A stretch of 64,000 nt of DNA from Aridibaculum aurantiacum (GCF_017355875.1 NZ_JAFEWC010000002.1:62001-126000); one strand, 5' to 3'. Positions 33,845 through 43,238 are shown, counted from the first letter of the stretch. The notes: a model not told the origin generated them from the letters alone. Program-made: numbers and translations.

Positions 33845-36253
33845 TTGGCCACAGCTTACTTAAATAAGAAATCACTTTCTGAAAGAGACATCTGCACGAA
33901 GTTTATCACACCTGCAATAGTTGCTGCAGGATGGGATGTTGATACACAGGTCCTGGAAGAAAAATCCTTCACCGACGGTAAAATATTTGTAAAAGGTAAG
34001 TTGACTGCAAGAGGCAAACGTAAAAGAGCCGATTACATCCTGTACTATAAGCCAAACATCCCCATTGCAATCATTGAGGCAAAAGATAATAATCATACAG
34101 TAGGTGCAGGGGTGCAACAAGCCCTTGAATATGCTCAGATACTAGATATTCCCTGTGTGTTCAGCAGTAATGGTGATGGCTTTGTATTCCACAACAGGAC
34201 AGCTAAAGGTGCTGGTATAGAAACTGATCTTGAGCTGGATCAATTTCCTTCACCGGATAGCTTATGGAAAATTTACCAACTATATAAGGGTATCACCAAG
34301 CCAGAAGAAGAAAGGATAATTGCACAGGATTATTTTACTGACGGTAGCGGCAGAAGTCCCAGGTACTACCAGCAGATCGCCATCAATAAAACTATTGAAG
34401 CTGTTGCCAAGGATCAGAACAGGATACTGTTGGTGATGGCGACAGGTACAGGCAAAACCTACACTGCTTTCCAGATTATATATCGCTTATGGAAAGCCGG
34501 TGTGAAGAAGCGGATACTTTTTCTTGCAGACCGAAACGCTTTGATTGATCAAACAAAGCGTGGAGACTTCAAGCACTTCAGGGATAAGATGACTGTGGTG
34601 AAGAACAGGGTAGTGGATAAGAGCTATGAAATTTACCTTGCCCTGTACCAAGGTTTGTCTGGAACCGATGAAACAGCAAATGCGTATAAACAATTCAGCT
34701 CTGACTTTTTCGACCTCATAATTATTGATGAGTGCCATAGAGGGAGTGCATCTGAGGATAGCGCATGGAGGGATATACTGAAATACTTCAACAAGGCTAC
34801 CCATATTGGCCTGACTGCTACTCCGAAAGAAACCACGACCATCTCCAACAGCGAGTACTTTGGTGATCCAATCTATACCTATTCTTTACGACAGGGCATT
34901 GATGATGGCTTTCTTGCACCTTATCGTGTAGTTCGAGTAGGATTAAACATAGATCATGAAGGATGGCGCCCTGAGAAAGGCAAGACAGATAAGCAAGGCC
35001 AACTGGTAGATGACAGGATTTACAACCGTCGAGACTTTGATAAATCACTTGTTGTTGATGAACGGACTGATACAGTGGCCAGGAAGGTTAGCGAGTTTCT
35101 ACGAGGGACTGACCGGTTTTCAAAGACCATTATTTTCTGTATTGATATTGATCATGCAGAAAGAATGCGTAAAGCAATGGCTCGTGAAAATGCAGACTTA
35201 GTAGCAGACAATTACAAATATGTAATGCAGATCACGGGTGACAATGATGAGGGAAAAAGGGAGTTGGACAACTTCATTAATCCTGAAGAAAGATATCCTG
35301 TGATTGCCACTACCAGTAAGTTGATGACAACAGGTGTAGATGCGCAAACCTGTAAGGTGATTGTGCTGGATAGTAATATTCAGAGTATGACCGAGTTTAA
35401 ACAGATCATTGGGCGCGGTACCCGCATCAATGAAGAGTTTGGTAAGATGTATTTTACCATAATCGACTTTAGAAATGTAACCGACTTATTCGCAGATCCT
35501 GCATTTGATGGTGATCCTGTTCGTGTAAAAGTAACTTCTGAAGGTGAAGACTTGGGGGATGTAGAAGACGAAGAAGAGCAGGAGCCATCAGACGATCCAT
35601 TGGATGAAAATGAAGGCTTGGAATGGGGAGAGGCAGATGAGCCTTTTGTTCCGGGTTCAGGAGAATTTATTGATAGGGAGCCTGCCCGGCGTGAAAAGGT
35701 ATATGTAAATGGAGTAGACGTTTCTGTTCTGGTAAGCAGGGAAATGTATTTCGATCACCAGGGCAAGCCGATCACGGTTTCACTGAAGGACCATACGAAA
35801 GAGATCATCAAAGATCAATATGCGTCGCTTAATGAATTTCTGCAGAAGTGGAATGATGCGGATAGGAAAGCTGCCATTATAAAGGAACTTGAAGAACAGG
35901 GTGTTTTGGTAGATGCCTTACTAGGTGCAGTTGACAAAGAATTAGACTTATTTGATTTGATCTGTCACGTAGCCTACGATCAACCACCACTTTCCAGAAA
36001 GGAAAGAGCCAACAACGTAAAGAAGCGCAACTACTTCACCAAATATGGAGAGGAAGCCCGGCTGGTGTTGGAAGCGTTACTGCAGAAGTATGCTGATGAA
36101 GGAGTGACCACCATTGAAAGTACAGAAGTACTTTCTTTGCACCCCTTTGATGAGTATGGTACACCACCGGAAATCATCAGGATGTTTGGTACAAAGGACA
36201 AATATTTTGAAGCCGTTAAAGACTTAGAAAAACAATTATATCAAATAGCATAA
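33845..36253 (+). CDS. hsdR: Type I restriction enzyme, R (endonuclease/translocase) subunit
   Basis: An 802-residue subunit that cleaves and translocates DNA in the HsdR2M2S complex. It has an N-terminal PD-(D/E)XK nuclease (Asp63 in RADYILYY, Glu78-x-Lys80 in IIEAK), an SF2 helicase with Walker A ATGTGKT (199-205), DECH in IIIDECHRG, the TAT motif GLTATPKE, and motif VI QIIGRGTRI. An acidic linker lies near 565-590, followed by an EcoEI-type C-terminal domain. The start is TTG at 33845: an in-frame stop is only 9 bases upstream and the family-like N-terminus (YLNKKSLSERDICTKF) begins right after. One nt separates it from the next gene, so this is the head of a multi-gene operon. Confidence 0.93.
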   Translation: MATAYLNKKSLSERDICTKFITPAIVAAGWDVDTQVLEEKSFTDGKIFVKGKLTARGKRKRADYILYYKPNIPIAIIEAKDNNHTVGAGVQQALEYAQILDIPCVFSSNGDGFVFHNRTAKGAGIETDLELDQFPSPDSLWKIYQLYKGITKPEEERIIAQDYFTDGSGRSPRYYQQIAINKTIEAVAKDQNRILLVMATGTGKTYTAFQIIYRLWKAGVKKRILFLADRNALIDQTKRGDFKHFRDKMTVVKNRVVDKSYEIYLALYQGLSGTDETANAYKQFSSDFFDLIIIDECHRGSASEDSAWRDILKYFNKATHIGLTATPKETTTISNSEYFGDPIYTYSLRQGIDDGFLAPYRVVRVGLNIDHEGWRPEKGKTDKQGQLVDDRIYNRRDFDKSLVVDERTDTVARKVSEFLRGTDRFSKTIIFCIDIDHAERMRKAMARENADLVADNYKYVMQITGDNDEGKRELDNFINPEERYPVIATTSKLMTTGVDAQTCKVIVLDSNIQSMTEFKQIIGRGTRINEEFGKMYFTIIDFRNVTDLFADPAFDGDPVRVKVTSEGEDLGDVEDEEEQEPSDDPLDENEGLEWGEADEPFVPGSGEFIDREPARREKVYVNGVDVSVLVSREMYFDHQGKPITVSLKDHTKEIIKDQYASLNEFLQKWNDADRKAAIIKELEEQGVLVDALLGAVDKELDLFDLICHVAYDQPPLSRKERANNVKKRNYFTKYGEEARLVLEALLQKYADEGVTTIESTEVLSLHPFDEYGTPPEIIRMFGTKDKYFEAVKDLEKQLYQIA

Positions 36254-36254
36254 G

Positions 36255-37070
36255 ATGGCAGCATTAAGTATTTCTGAAACTCAATTCGCCTTCACATATT
36301 TCCATAAGTTTAGCCTATTGAATAGGAAACAATCTTATCATTTTGTTTTTCCAACTTTAAAACAAGAAGGTAATCCTTTATCAGGTTATGCTGGGGCCGA
36401 CATTGTCATTAGTAAAAATCTTTTTATCCAATTTAAAGTGCCGGAATATTTAAAAACCGGTGGAACTTTAGAATTCTATAACTATAATGCCCGGGACCTG
36501 TTTGATCCTCCTTTTTTTAGAATGAGAGTAAAAAATAAACTTCTAAATGGAAAACCAAACTCTGGGCAGTATCAAATGCTGCAGCGTGCTGCAAGAAGTG
36601 GGAAGTCCGCTCAGTATATTTTCCCAGTTTTTAATAACGAATTTCAGAACGACAAACGGGATGACGCAGACTATTGGTTTAAAGACTTCTTTGACTTGGA
36701 ACCAAGCACTTCAATGCAGCGTTACTGTATTTCAGTTGATTTCTCTGATATGCTTACACCAGAATTTGATCTCGATAATGTAGATACTCATACCCTATGC
36801 ACTGATTATAAAACAGGAATGGGGGATGGGGACATTTATTTATTTTCGGAAGCAAAACATGTTAATGCGAGAAAGTTTAATTCAGCACTTACATATGACA
36901 ATATTTTAAATTGGGAGGAGGAGGGTGATTATACAATAAGAGAAACAGAAGATCAAGTACGAGAGATATTTGAAATAAACCAGAAGTTCGAAAGTCTTAG
37001 TGAAATACAGAGCTATTTGCTTAGTTTCTATGACATTTATTGGATGCCAATTGTGAAGATAGCAGCGTAA
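36255..37070 (+). CDS. Unknown protein inserted between hsdR and hsdM; D...QxK nuclease-like signature
   Basis: A 271-residue protein, AT-rich compared with hsdM. The segment FPTLKQEG, then GYAGADIVI (Asp49) and LFIQFKVPEYL (Gln59-Phe-Lys61), resembles the beta-hairpin active site of PD-(D/E)XK proteins that use QxK, as Mrr-type enzymes do. The later parts (FFRMRV, QYQMLQRAARSG, YIFPVFNNE) recall an uncharacterised family I associate with defence loci; this is from memory and not checked. No HTH or membrane segment is seen. Its start is 2 nt after the hsdR stop (one intervening base), so it is surely co-expressed with R. It could be a second nuclease, a modulator of HsdR, or an unrelated defence protein. 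Confidence 0.75.
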   Translation: MAALSISETQFAFTYFHKFSLLNRKQSYHFVFPTLKQEGNPLSGYAGADIVISKNLFIQFKVPEYLKTGGTLEFYNYNARDLFDPPFFRMRVKNKLLNGKPNSGQYQMLQRAARSGKSAQYIFPVFNNEFQNDKRDDADYWFKDFFDLEPSTSMQRYCISVDFSDMLTPEFDLDNVDTHTLCTDYKTGMGDGDIYLFSEAKHVNARKFNSALTYDNILNWEEEGDYTIRETEDQVREIFEINQKFESLSEIQSYLLSFYDIYWMPIVKIAA

Positions 37071-37108
37071 CAAATTAATTACAACAAAATAACATTTCTG
37101 AGAATAGT

Positions 37109-38542
37109 ATGTCTAACCTAACCTCCACCATAAAATCCATACAGGACATTATGCGCAAAGATGCCGGCGTTGATGGCGATGCGCAACGCATTTCCCAACT
37201 CGGCTGGATGCTGTTCCTGAAAATATTTGATACAAAAGAAGAAGATTGGGAAATTACTAACGACAATTATAAATCACCCATACCCAAAGACCTTCGTTGG
37301 CGCGAATGGGCTGCCGATGAAGAAGGCATGACCGGAGATGAATTACTCGGCTTCGTCAACAATTCCCTGTTCCCACGCCTGAAAGACCTGAAGCTACGGC
37401 ATAACAAAGATGCCGGTCTTATGGTAAAACAGGTGTTCGAAGACAGTTACAACTACATGAAGAGTGGTACGCTGCTCAGGCAGGTCATCAACAAGATTAA
37501 CACAGGCATTCAGCTAACCTCTAAATCCGAGCGACACCAGTTCAACGATATTTACGAACAAATACTCCGCGACCTGCAAAGTGCCGGTAATGCCGGGGAG
37601 TTTTATACCCCCCGTGCCGTTACACAATTCATTGTTGAAATGATTGCACCAAAGCTGGGCGAAGTAGTGCTTGACCCCGCATGCGGAACCGCCGGTTTCC
37701 TTACCAATGTTATTGACTATATCGAAACCCACCAGAAGGTAAAAACTCTCGAGCAGCGCCAGCAATTGCAAAACTGCATCACAGGTGTCGAAAAGAAACC
37801 GTTGCCCCACATGCTTGCCACTACCAATCTTATTTTGCATGGCATAGAGGTACCGGTTATACAACACGACAACCTGCTCAACCGTAGCTGGACCGAATGG
37901 AGCAACAAACACAGGGTCGATGTCATTGTTACCAACCCCCCTTTTGGCGGTATGGAAGAAGATGGTGTAGAAAATAATTTTCCTGCACAATACCGTACCC
38001 GCGAAACAGCCAACCTGTTTATGTCGTTGGTCATTCACCTGCTAAAAGATGGCGGACGTTGTGGGCTGGTATTGCCCGATGGCTTTTTGTTTGGCGAAGG
38101 CGTAGCCACCCGTATAAAAGAAAGCCTGCTCGAAAAGTGCAACCTGCATACCATAGTGCGATTACCCAATGGCGTGTTTGCCCCTTATACAGGCATTAAA
38201 ACAAACCTGCTGTTTTTTACCAAAGGCAAACCCACCAAAGACGTTTGGTATTTCGAACATCCTTACCCCGATGGCGTAAAGAACTACAATAAAACCAAGC
38301 CCATCAACATAAAAGAGTTCGACCTCGAAAAAGCCTGGTGGAACAACCGCGAAGAGAACCAATATGCCTGGAAGGTCAGCGCCGAAGAACTAAAAAAGCG
38401 CAACTACAATTTCGATATCAAAAATCCAAACAGCACCGAAGAACAACACCAATATACCAGCAGCGTATTAATTGATTTGCTCGGACAATCATTTGCCAAA
38501 AGCAACCAGTTACTAAAACAATTAAAAGAAGAATTGGTATGA
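37109..38542 (+). CDS. hsdM: Type I restriction-modification DNA methyltransferase, M subunit
   Basis: A 477-residue N6-adenine methyltransferase. It has an N-terminal HsdM_N helical domain (1-140) and then the methylase core with AdoMet motif DPACGTAGF (189-197), TPRAVTQF upstream of it, and catalytic NPPF (276-279) in VTNPPFGG. Together with HsdS it methylates the recognition sequence; with HsdR it makes the restriction complex. It lies 38 bases after the unknown gene. Its codon usage and GC content are clearly higher than in the genes on both sides, so the operon is a mosaic. Confidence 0.95.
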   Translation: MSNLTSTIKSIQDIMRKDAGVDGDAQRISQLGWMLFLKIFDTKEEDWEITNDNYKSPIPKDLRWREWAADEEGMTGDELLGFVNNSLFPRLKDLKLRHNKDAGLMVKQVFEDSYNYMKSGTLLRQVINKINTGIQLTSKSERHQFNDIYEQILRDLQSAGNAGEFYTPRAVTQFIVEMIAPKLGEVVLDPACGTAGFLTNVIDYIETHQKVKTLEQRQQLQNCITGVEKKPLPHMLATTNLILHGIEVPVIQHDNLLNRSWTEWSNKHRVDVIVTNPPFGGMEEDGVENNFPAQYRTRETANLFMSLVIHLLKDGGRCGLVLPDGFLFGEGVATRIKESLLEKCNLHTIVRLPNGVFAPYTGIKTNLLFFTKGKPTKDVWYFEHPYPDGVKNYNKTKPINIKEFDLEKAWWNNREENQYAWKVSAEELKKRNYNFDIKNPNSTEEQHQYTSSVLIDLLGQSFAKSNQLLKQLKEELV

Positions 38543-38624
38543 TACAAGGTGCAGTAACTCCGGTTAAGCATCGTTGCGTCGCATTTCGTTCATCTGATGT
38601 ACTACTATTAAACAGATAAGAAGA

Positions 38625-40007
38625 ATGAGTTGGAAGATTGAAAAGCTTGGAAACGTAATAACTCAAAGGAAAGAGTTTATAACGATAGACAATTCTGTTG
38701 AATACAAACGTTGCCGTGTTCAGGTTAACAGGAAGGGAGTTGTTTTAAGAGACATTGTAAAAGGCATTGCAATAAATACCAAGAAACAACAAGTATGCAG
38801 AGAAGGTGACTTTCTAGTTGCAGAGATTGACGCTAAAGTAGGAGGTTATGGTTTTGTTCCAAGTGAATTAGAAGGTGCAATAGTTAGTAGTCATTACTTT
38901 TTATTTGAATTAGATGAAACTAAGCTGTTGAAAGATTATTTAGCATGGCTTATTAAAACAGATATTATACAGGATCAAATTACTTCAAAAGGAAGTACAA
39001 ATTATGCTGCTATACGACCACATCATGTTTTAAACTTTGAAATTCCTCTTCCTTCCCTTGGCGAACAGGCAGTTATTGTACATAGGTTAAATATCATCAA
39101 TGAGGAGTATAGTTTACTTGATAAAGAACTTGACCAACAACAAACCTATCTCCAACTTCTCCGCCAAACCATATTGCAGGAAGCCGTACAGGGAAAACTA
39201 ACCAAACAAGACCCAACAGAGGAACCAGCAACCGAATTACTAAAACGCATAAAAGCCGAAAAAGAAAAACTAATAAAAGCAGGCAAGCTCAAAAAAGAGA
39301 AAGAACTACCACCAATAACAGAAGATGAAATTCCTTTTGAATTGTCGGAAGGATGGGCGTGGGTGCGAGGGGATGATGTGGCATCATTCATTGACCCACA
39401 ACCAAGTCATAGAACACCACCAGTGGTTTTAAATGGTGTGCCTTATATAGGAATGACGGAAGTGAGAGATGATGGAACAATAGATTTCGATAGTGCTAGA
39501 AAAGTGTCAGTAGAAGTTCTTAAGGAGCACAACAAAAGATATACACTTGAAGATGGAGATTTTATTATTGGTAAAATTGGAACTATAGGTGAACCTACGT
39601 TTTTACCTAAGCCTTTCAACTATACCTTATCTGCAAATATCATTTTAGTTCAACCATTTCGAAATAGTATAGACGCCCATTTTATTACTTACTATTTGCA
39701 GTCTCCTATAGCAATTGATTTATTAAAATCTCAATCAACTAATAGTACCCATCTTGTTTTTGGTATTAAAAAATCAAGAATGTTATTGTTTCCTCTTCCA
39801 CCTATGAAAGTACAAAAGGTTATAGTAGCCAAAGTACAGCAATTGCAACAGCAGCTAAGCCAGTTAGAAGCCCAGGTACAACAAAGCAGGCAATATGCGC
39901 AGCAGTTGTTGCAGAGTGTATTAAGGGAAGCGTTTGAACAAAGGGGTAAGGTGTATGAGATGGAGGAGGAACAGGTTTTAAATATGGTAGCGGAGGGAGA
40001 GGTATGA
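38625..40007 (+). CDS. hsdS: Type I restriction-modification specificity subunit
   Basis: A 460-residue specificity protein with two target-recognition domains (about 1-155 and 225-405) separated and followed by conserved helical coiled coils (EYSLLDKELDQQQTYLQLLRQTILQEAVQGKL at 160-200, given in part, and QQLSQLEAQVQQSRQYAQQLLQSVLREAF near the end, also in part). The first recognition domain is AT-rich and differs in composition from the conserved spacer, as expected from domain shuffling. The gene follows hsdM by 82 bases and overlaps the next gene by 4 nt (ATGA). The target site cannot be read from sequence. Confidence 0.92.
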   Translation: MSWKIEKLGNVITQRKEFITIDNSVEYKRCRVQVNRKGVVLRDIVKGIAINTKKQQVCREGDFLVAEIDAKVGGYGFVPSELEGAIVSSHYFLFELDETKLLKDYLAWLIKTDIIQDQITSKGSTNYAAIRPHHVLNFEIPLPSLGEQAVIVHRLNIINEEYSLLDKELDQQQTYLQLLRQTILQEAVQGKLTKQDPTEEPATELLKRIKAEKEKLIKAGKLKKEKELPPITEDEIPFELSEGWAWVRGDDVASFIDPQPSHRTPPVVLNGVPYIGMTEVRDDGTIDFDSARKVSVEVLKEHNKRYTLEDGDFIIGKIGTIGEPTFLPKPFNYTLSANIILVQPFRNSIDAHFITYYLQSPIAIDLLKSQSTNSTHLVFGIKKSRMLLFPLPPMKVQKVIVAKVQQLQQQLSQLEAQVQQSRQYAQQLLQSVLREAFEQRGKVYEMEEEQVLNMVAEGEV

Positions 40008-41455
40008 GTTACTTGGATAATTTAACTCCGAAAGAAAAAAGTGTCTTAAAAACATTTCCGTCGTTCCAACAATATTATGAGCTGGAAAAGGAAGAGTTTG
40101 AAAACCAAACTTCTTCAGATTTTTCTACCTACACATTAAAAGCTGAAAACATAATTTTTGAACATGATTATGGATTCACCGGAGAATTAGATTGTTTACT
40201 GGCTTTTAAGAATTGTTATTTTAAGACGGATGTAACCTTTCATAATGTTACTATAAAGAAAGAGATCAATTTTACACGCTGTTATTTTGATAATGAGCTT
40301 TATATTGACGAAACTTCGAAATTTGAAGGAGATTTTCATTTAATTGAAGTTTCAGTAAAGCGTCAGATGTATGTTAAGGGAGGGGATTTTGGTATTTGCA
40401 AGTGGACCTTGAAAGACAATGGAATATTGAAAATTAATGGAGGAAAATTTATTGATCTGAATATCGGTTATTGGGGCGCAAAATCTATTTTAAAACAATT
40501 GAGTTTTCATCTTCCTAAAGTTCATGGTGTTATAACGGTATCCGGAAATAAATCAAAAATTGAAAGATTAGATTTCTTTCAGTACAGTGCAAGCGTTTCC
40601 TTGTCAGTTGAAGATGTTTCAGTAAATAGTATAAGCTTCTATAGATATAGAAATGAAAAATCTTTAAGGTTATCCAATTTAAAATCCTTTGAAACTGATC
40701 ATCCTTCCCAATTCTCAGTTGTTGAATCCTATCTCGGAAAAGCGGAGTTTTACTCCATAAACTTTGAAGAGTTCAGAAGTATAAATTTTCTAGATGCGCA
40801 TTTTGTTGATACGATTTTTGTAAATGCACGATTTAGTAATTCCATTAATGCTTACAAAGGCCGACTCGTCGGCAAATCTGAGGAAGAGAGAGCTTTAATC
40901 AAAAAAATAAAGCTTTTAGAACAGAAAAGATCAGTTTTCAGAAAATGGTTTAAAAGGCCATCTTATGATCCCTCAATTATTGCTTATTATGAAAAGAAAA
41001 GGGAAATCCTAAGGCAATTGAAGTATGCGCTAAGTAAGCAAGGTGATACTATAAACGAGCAAAGGTTTCATTCACTAGAAATGAAAGCGCATGATCGATC
41101 ATTAACCTGGAGAAAAAACTTTTGGACAAAGCTAATTATTAAGGCAAGTTCATGGACTGGTGATTTCGGACAAAGTATTTGGCGACCGTTTCTTTTCTTG
41201 CTAGCAGGGCATCTATTACTATTTTACCTTTTGTTGCTTTGTGGAATGTTCAGTCATTTCTATTTTTCTTGGGCACAAAGAACTATGGATGGTTTCTGGC
41301 TTGGATTTCATGAATATTTTAAGCTAATCAACCCTTTGAGGAAGACGGACGAGACTTTTGCGGGAGGGTTCATACTGGTTGACATACTAATGAGGGTTTG
41401 GGCTTCTTATATGATTTATAATATTATTAGGGCATCAAGAAGATTTATAAAATAG
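40004..41455 (+). CDS. Membrane-anchored beta-helix-like protein fused into the hsd operon
   Basis: A 483-residue AT-rich protein. Residues 40-285 have a recurrent aromatic pattern with F at roughly every fifth position (FKNCYFKTDVTFHNVTI, INFTRCYFDNELYID, INFLDAHFVDTIFVNARF), suggesting a right-handed beta-helix of the pentapeptide-repeat kind. Then come a basic coiled coil (290-385: KKIKLLEQKRS, YYEKKREILRQLKY) and a C-terminal membrane part with two or three hydrophobic helices (about 398-425 and 452-475). It begins inside the hsdS stop (ATGA overlap), so it is translationally coupled. No enzymatic motif is seen. It may be a membrane effector or a protein unrelated to R-M that travels with the operon. 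Confidence 0.75.
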   Translation: MSYLDNLTPKEKSVLKTFPSFQQYYELEKEEFENQTSSDFSTYTLKAENIIFEHDYGFTGELDCLLAFKNCYFKTDVTFHNVTIKKEINFTRCYFDNELYIDETSKFEGDFHLIEVSVKRQMYVKGGDFGICKWTLKDNGILKINGGKFIDLNIGYWGAKSILKQLSFHLPKVHGVITVSGNKSKIERLDFFQYSASVSLSVEDVSVNSISFYRYRNEKSLRLSNLKSFETDHPSQFSVVESYLGKAEFYSINFEEFRSINFLDAHFVDTIFVNARFSNSINAYKGRLVGKSEEERALIKKIKLLEQKRSVFRKWFKRPSYDPSIIAYYEKKREILRQLKYALSKQGDTINEQRFHSLEMKAHDRSLTWRKNFWTKLIIKASSWTGDFGQSIWRPFLFLLAGHLLLFYLLLLCGMFSHFYFSWAQRTMDGFWLGFHEYFKLINPLRKTDETFAGGFILVDILMRVWASYMIYNIIRASRRFIK

Positions 41456-41462
41456 TAGTCTT

Positions 41463-41972
41463 ATGATTGGGAAAGAGGAGCAATTATATGAAATTTTGGG
41501 TGCTGCAAAAAAAGCGGCAATTGAATACAAAAAATTGACTGGTAAACCACTTGGGATTACAGGTGAAATAGCAGAGGTGGAGGTGGCTAGAATTTTCAAA
41601 TGCCAGCTTTGTATTGCAAGACAGGAAGGTTATGATCTGATTGGAGAGAAAGGAGAGAAGATTCAGGTTAAGGGGAGAGTTTACAATCATAACCATCGAG
41701 TGCCCTCTATCAATATAAATAAAGTATGGGACACAGTAACTCTGGTTTTGTTAAACCAAAACTACATCCCATTTTTAATTTTTAAGGCGAAGAGAAAAGT
41801 AATTGTTGATACATTATTAGTGCCGGGATCAAAAGCAAGAAATGAAAGGTTTTCAATGAGTGTTTCTAAATTTGTAAGCATTAGTGAGCTTATTTACGAG
41901 AATCGAAAAGCCAACTTAAATGGGGTGTCGTTTAGATTAATCAAGAGGTCTAAGAAGATTATTGAAGAATGA
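41463..41972 (+). CDS. Unknown protein with D...QxK motif (DUF6998-like)
   Basis: A 169-residue protein starting 7 bases after the previous stop. Key segments are LTGKPLGITGEIAEVEVARIF (Glu35, Glu38; shown in part), ARQEGYDLI (Asp58), EKIQVKGR (Gln68-x-Lys70), VWDTVTLVLLNQ and PGSKARNERFSMSVSKF. I recall a family with this exact order, probably catalogued as DUF6998, in which the D and QxK arrangement suggests a PD-(D/E)XK fold. It is the second such signature in this operon (see 36255-37070). Function is unproven. Confidence 0.7.
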   Translation: MIGKEEQLYEILGAAKKAAIEYKKLTGKPLGITGEIAEVEVARIFKCQLCIARQEGYDLIGEKGEKIQVKGRVYNHNHRVPSININKVWDTVTLVLLNQNYIPFLIFKAKRKVIVDTLLVPGSKARNERFSMSVSKFVSISELIYENRKANLNGVSFRLIKRSKKIIEE

Positions 41973-42031
41973 AGTGACAAGGCTAAAAAAAATAATTCCA
42001 ATCAATTCAAGCTATAGCAAATAAGTTAATA

Positions 42032-42685
42032 ATGTTTGTAGCATCCCCTTCTAACATTGCCGCTTCCTTCAACCGAATTGCCAATGATCTATTCAATAAC
42101 TACATCATCCAGGTAAACGATAACTTTTATCGCTTATTAGAAATTGAATTTTATTACAACGATTCTAAAGAGCATAACGATTCATATACCCACGGTCATA
42201 AGTTGCAAAAAAGATCAGGCTATTGGTATGTACATGGTTCAGGTATTGACATTGCCATAGGTAACGAACAAGCGTATGGTGGAATATTGCTTAGGAGCAT
42301 ACAGAAGCTACAGCCAGCTACTGCTAATACAAAGGAGCAATACAACTTTGGTCCACAGAACGTACTTACAGAACTCATTAGCGGCTTCAATAGCTGTATT
42401 GATGGAGCTCCAAATGTATTTGCATTAGTGAAGCCTGAAGAACATGGTATCACGATTGAACCAGTACCTGAAGAAGAGATTATACAATGTGGCAGGATAG
42501 GCTTATCAGCAAAGGATGAGCAGTACAGAGATTCATTGTACCGATACCTTATTCATCCACACCTTCCGCATAAAGAGAAAACAAAGATGGCTGAACTGCT
42601 ATATAAAAAGTGGAGTGCTAAAGAAGATCGTCTAGATAAAATAAAAGAGCTGTTGGGTAGTGAGTTCTTAAAGAAGTATAGATAG
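42032..42685 (+). CDS. Conserved hypothetical protein, 217 aa, end of hsd operon
   Basis: Follows the previous stop by 59 bases on the same strand. Motifs include FYRLLEIEFYYND, a SYTHGH His cluster, RSGYWYVHGSGIDIAIGN and YGGILLRSIQKL. The WYVHGSG-x-DI and GGILLR blocks are strongly conserved in character and weakly recall methylpurine-DNA-glycosylase-like proteins; I would not assign that. The C-terminal 60 residues are helical and charged. It could be the last gene of the defence operon or an independent gene. Confidence 0.65.
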   Translation: MFVASPSNIAASFNRIANDLFNNYIIQVNDNFYRLLEIEFYYNDSKEHNDSYTHGHKLQKRSGYWYVHGSGIDIAIGNEQAYGGILLRSIQKLQPATANTKEQYNFGPQNVLTELISGFNSCIDGAPNVFALVKPEEHGITIEPVPEEEIIQCGRIGLSAKDEQYRDSLYRYLIHPHLPHKEKTKMAELLYKKWSAKEDRLDKIKELLGSEFLKKYR

Positions 42686-43238
42686 ATAAGAACCAAAAGA
42701 TGCTAATAAAATTTCATTACCCCCCTTTATGTTCCAGCTGTTCCGCAGGGCCACCTCGAACTTAAGGATAAACGCCTGCCTGTCGGCAGACAGGTTGTTC
42801 TCCGTACAACCTGCTTTGCAAAAGCAGGGTAATGATAGGTTAGTGTATTGGCAAACCTTCGAAAAGCTGATGGTGACAAGCAGTTGTTGGCTCGCTGCTG
42901 TCAGCACTGCCGTACAAGAGTGCGACCCCGCAATGCTGACGGGGCAGGCTGCAACGATGATCAATCGGAGTTACTTCAGCTTGTACCATAAATTCCTTGT
43001 TAGCGCAAGTGTTCGTGTAGTCAGTTTCATTCTTCCGCAGGATCGCTAAATCAAACATGATAGCAGGATCCCGCAATACTGATGGGGTACATGCATCCGG
43101 CACAAGGATTAACTATTCTTTCATTTCATAAAAGCAACTACAACAATCTTCCTCCCCCGTAACATTTTTTGGATACATTCACTGCGTAGTTACTATTCAC
43201 CCGTTATTAAGCCAATACTTTAAACCTATCATTATCTC
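42686..43238. other. Intergenic region, 550 bases
   Basis: It contains the palindrome 42775-42794, an adjacent CCTGCTTT/AAAGCAGG hairpin near 42810-42828, and GC-rich stretches with partial symmetry. Three short open frames on both strands have no coding character. The last 80 bases should hold the promoter of the aspartic protease gene. Confidence 0.45.
42775..42794. repeat. CCTGCCTGCC-type palindrome, degenerate
   Basis: A 20-bp palindrome with arms CCTGCCTGTC and GGCAGACAGG: both arms have changed together relative to the perfect form at 44461 (compensatory), keeping the symmetry. Confidence 0.6.

Noticed and set aside
42032-42685. Assignment as a DNA-3-methyladenine glycosylase
   Set aside because: Only a vague resemblance around WYVHGSG-x-DI; the known catalytic motifs of that family could not be placed.
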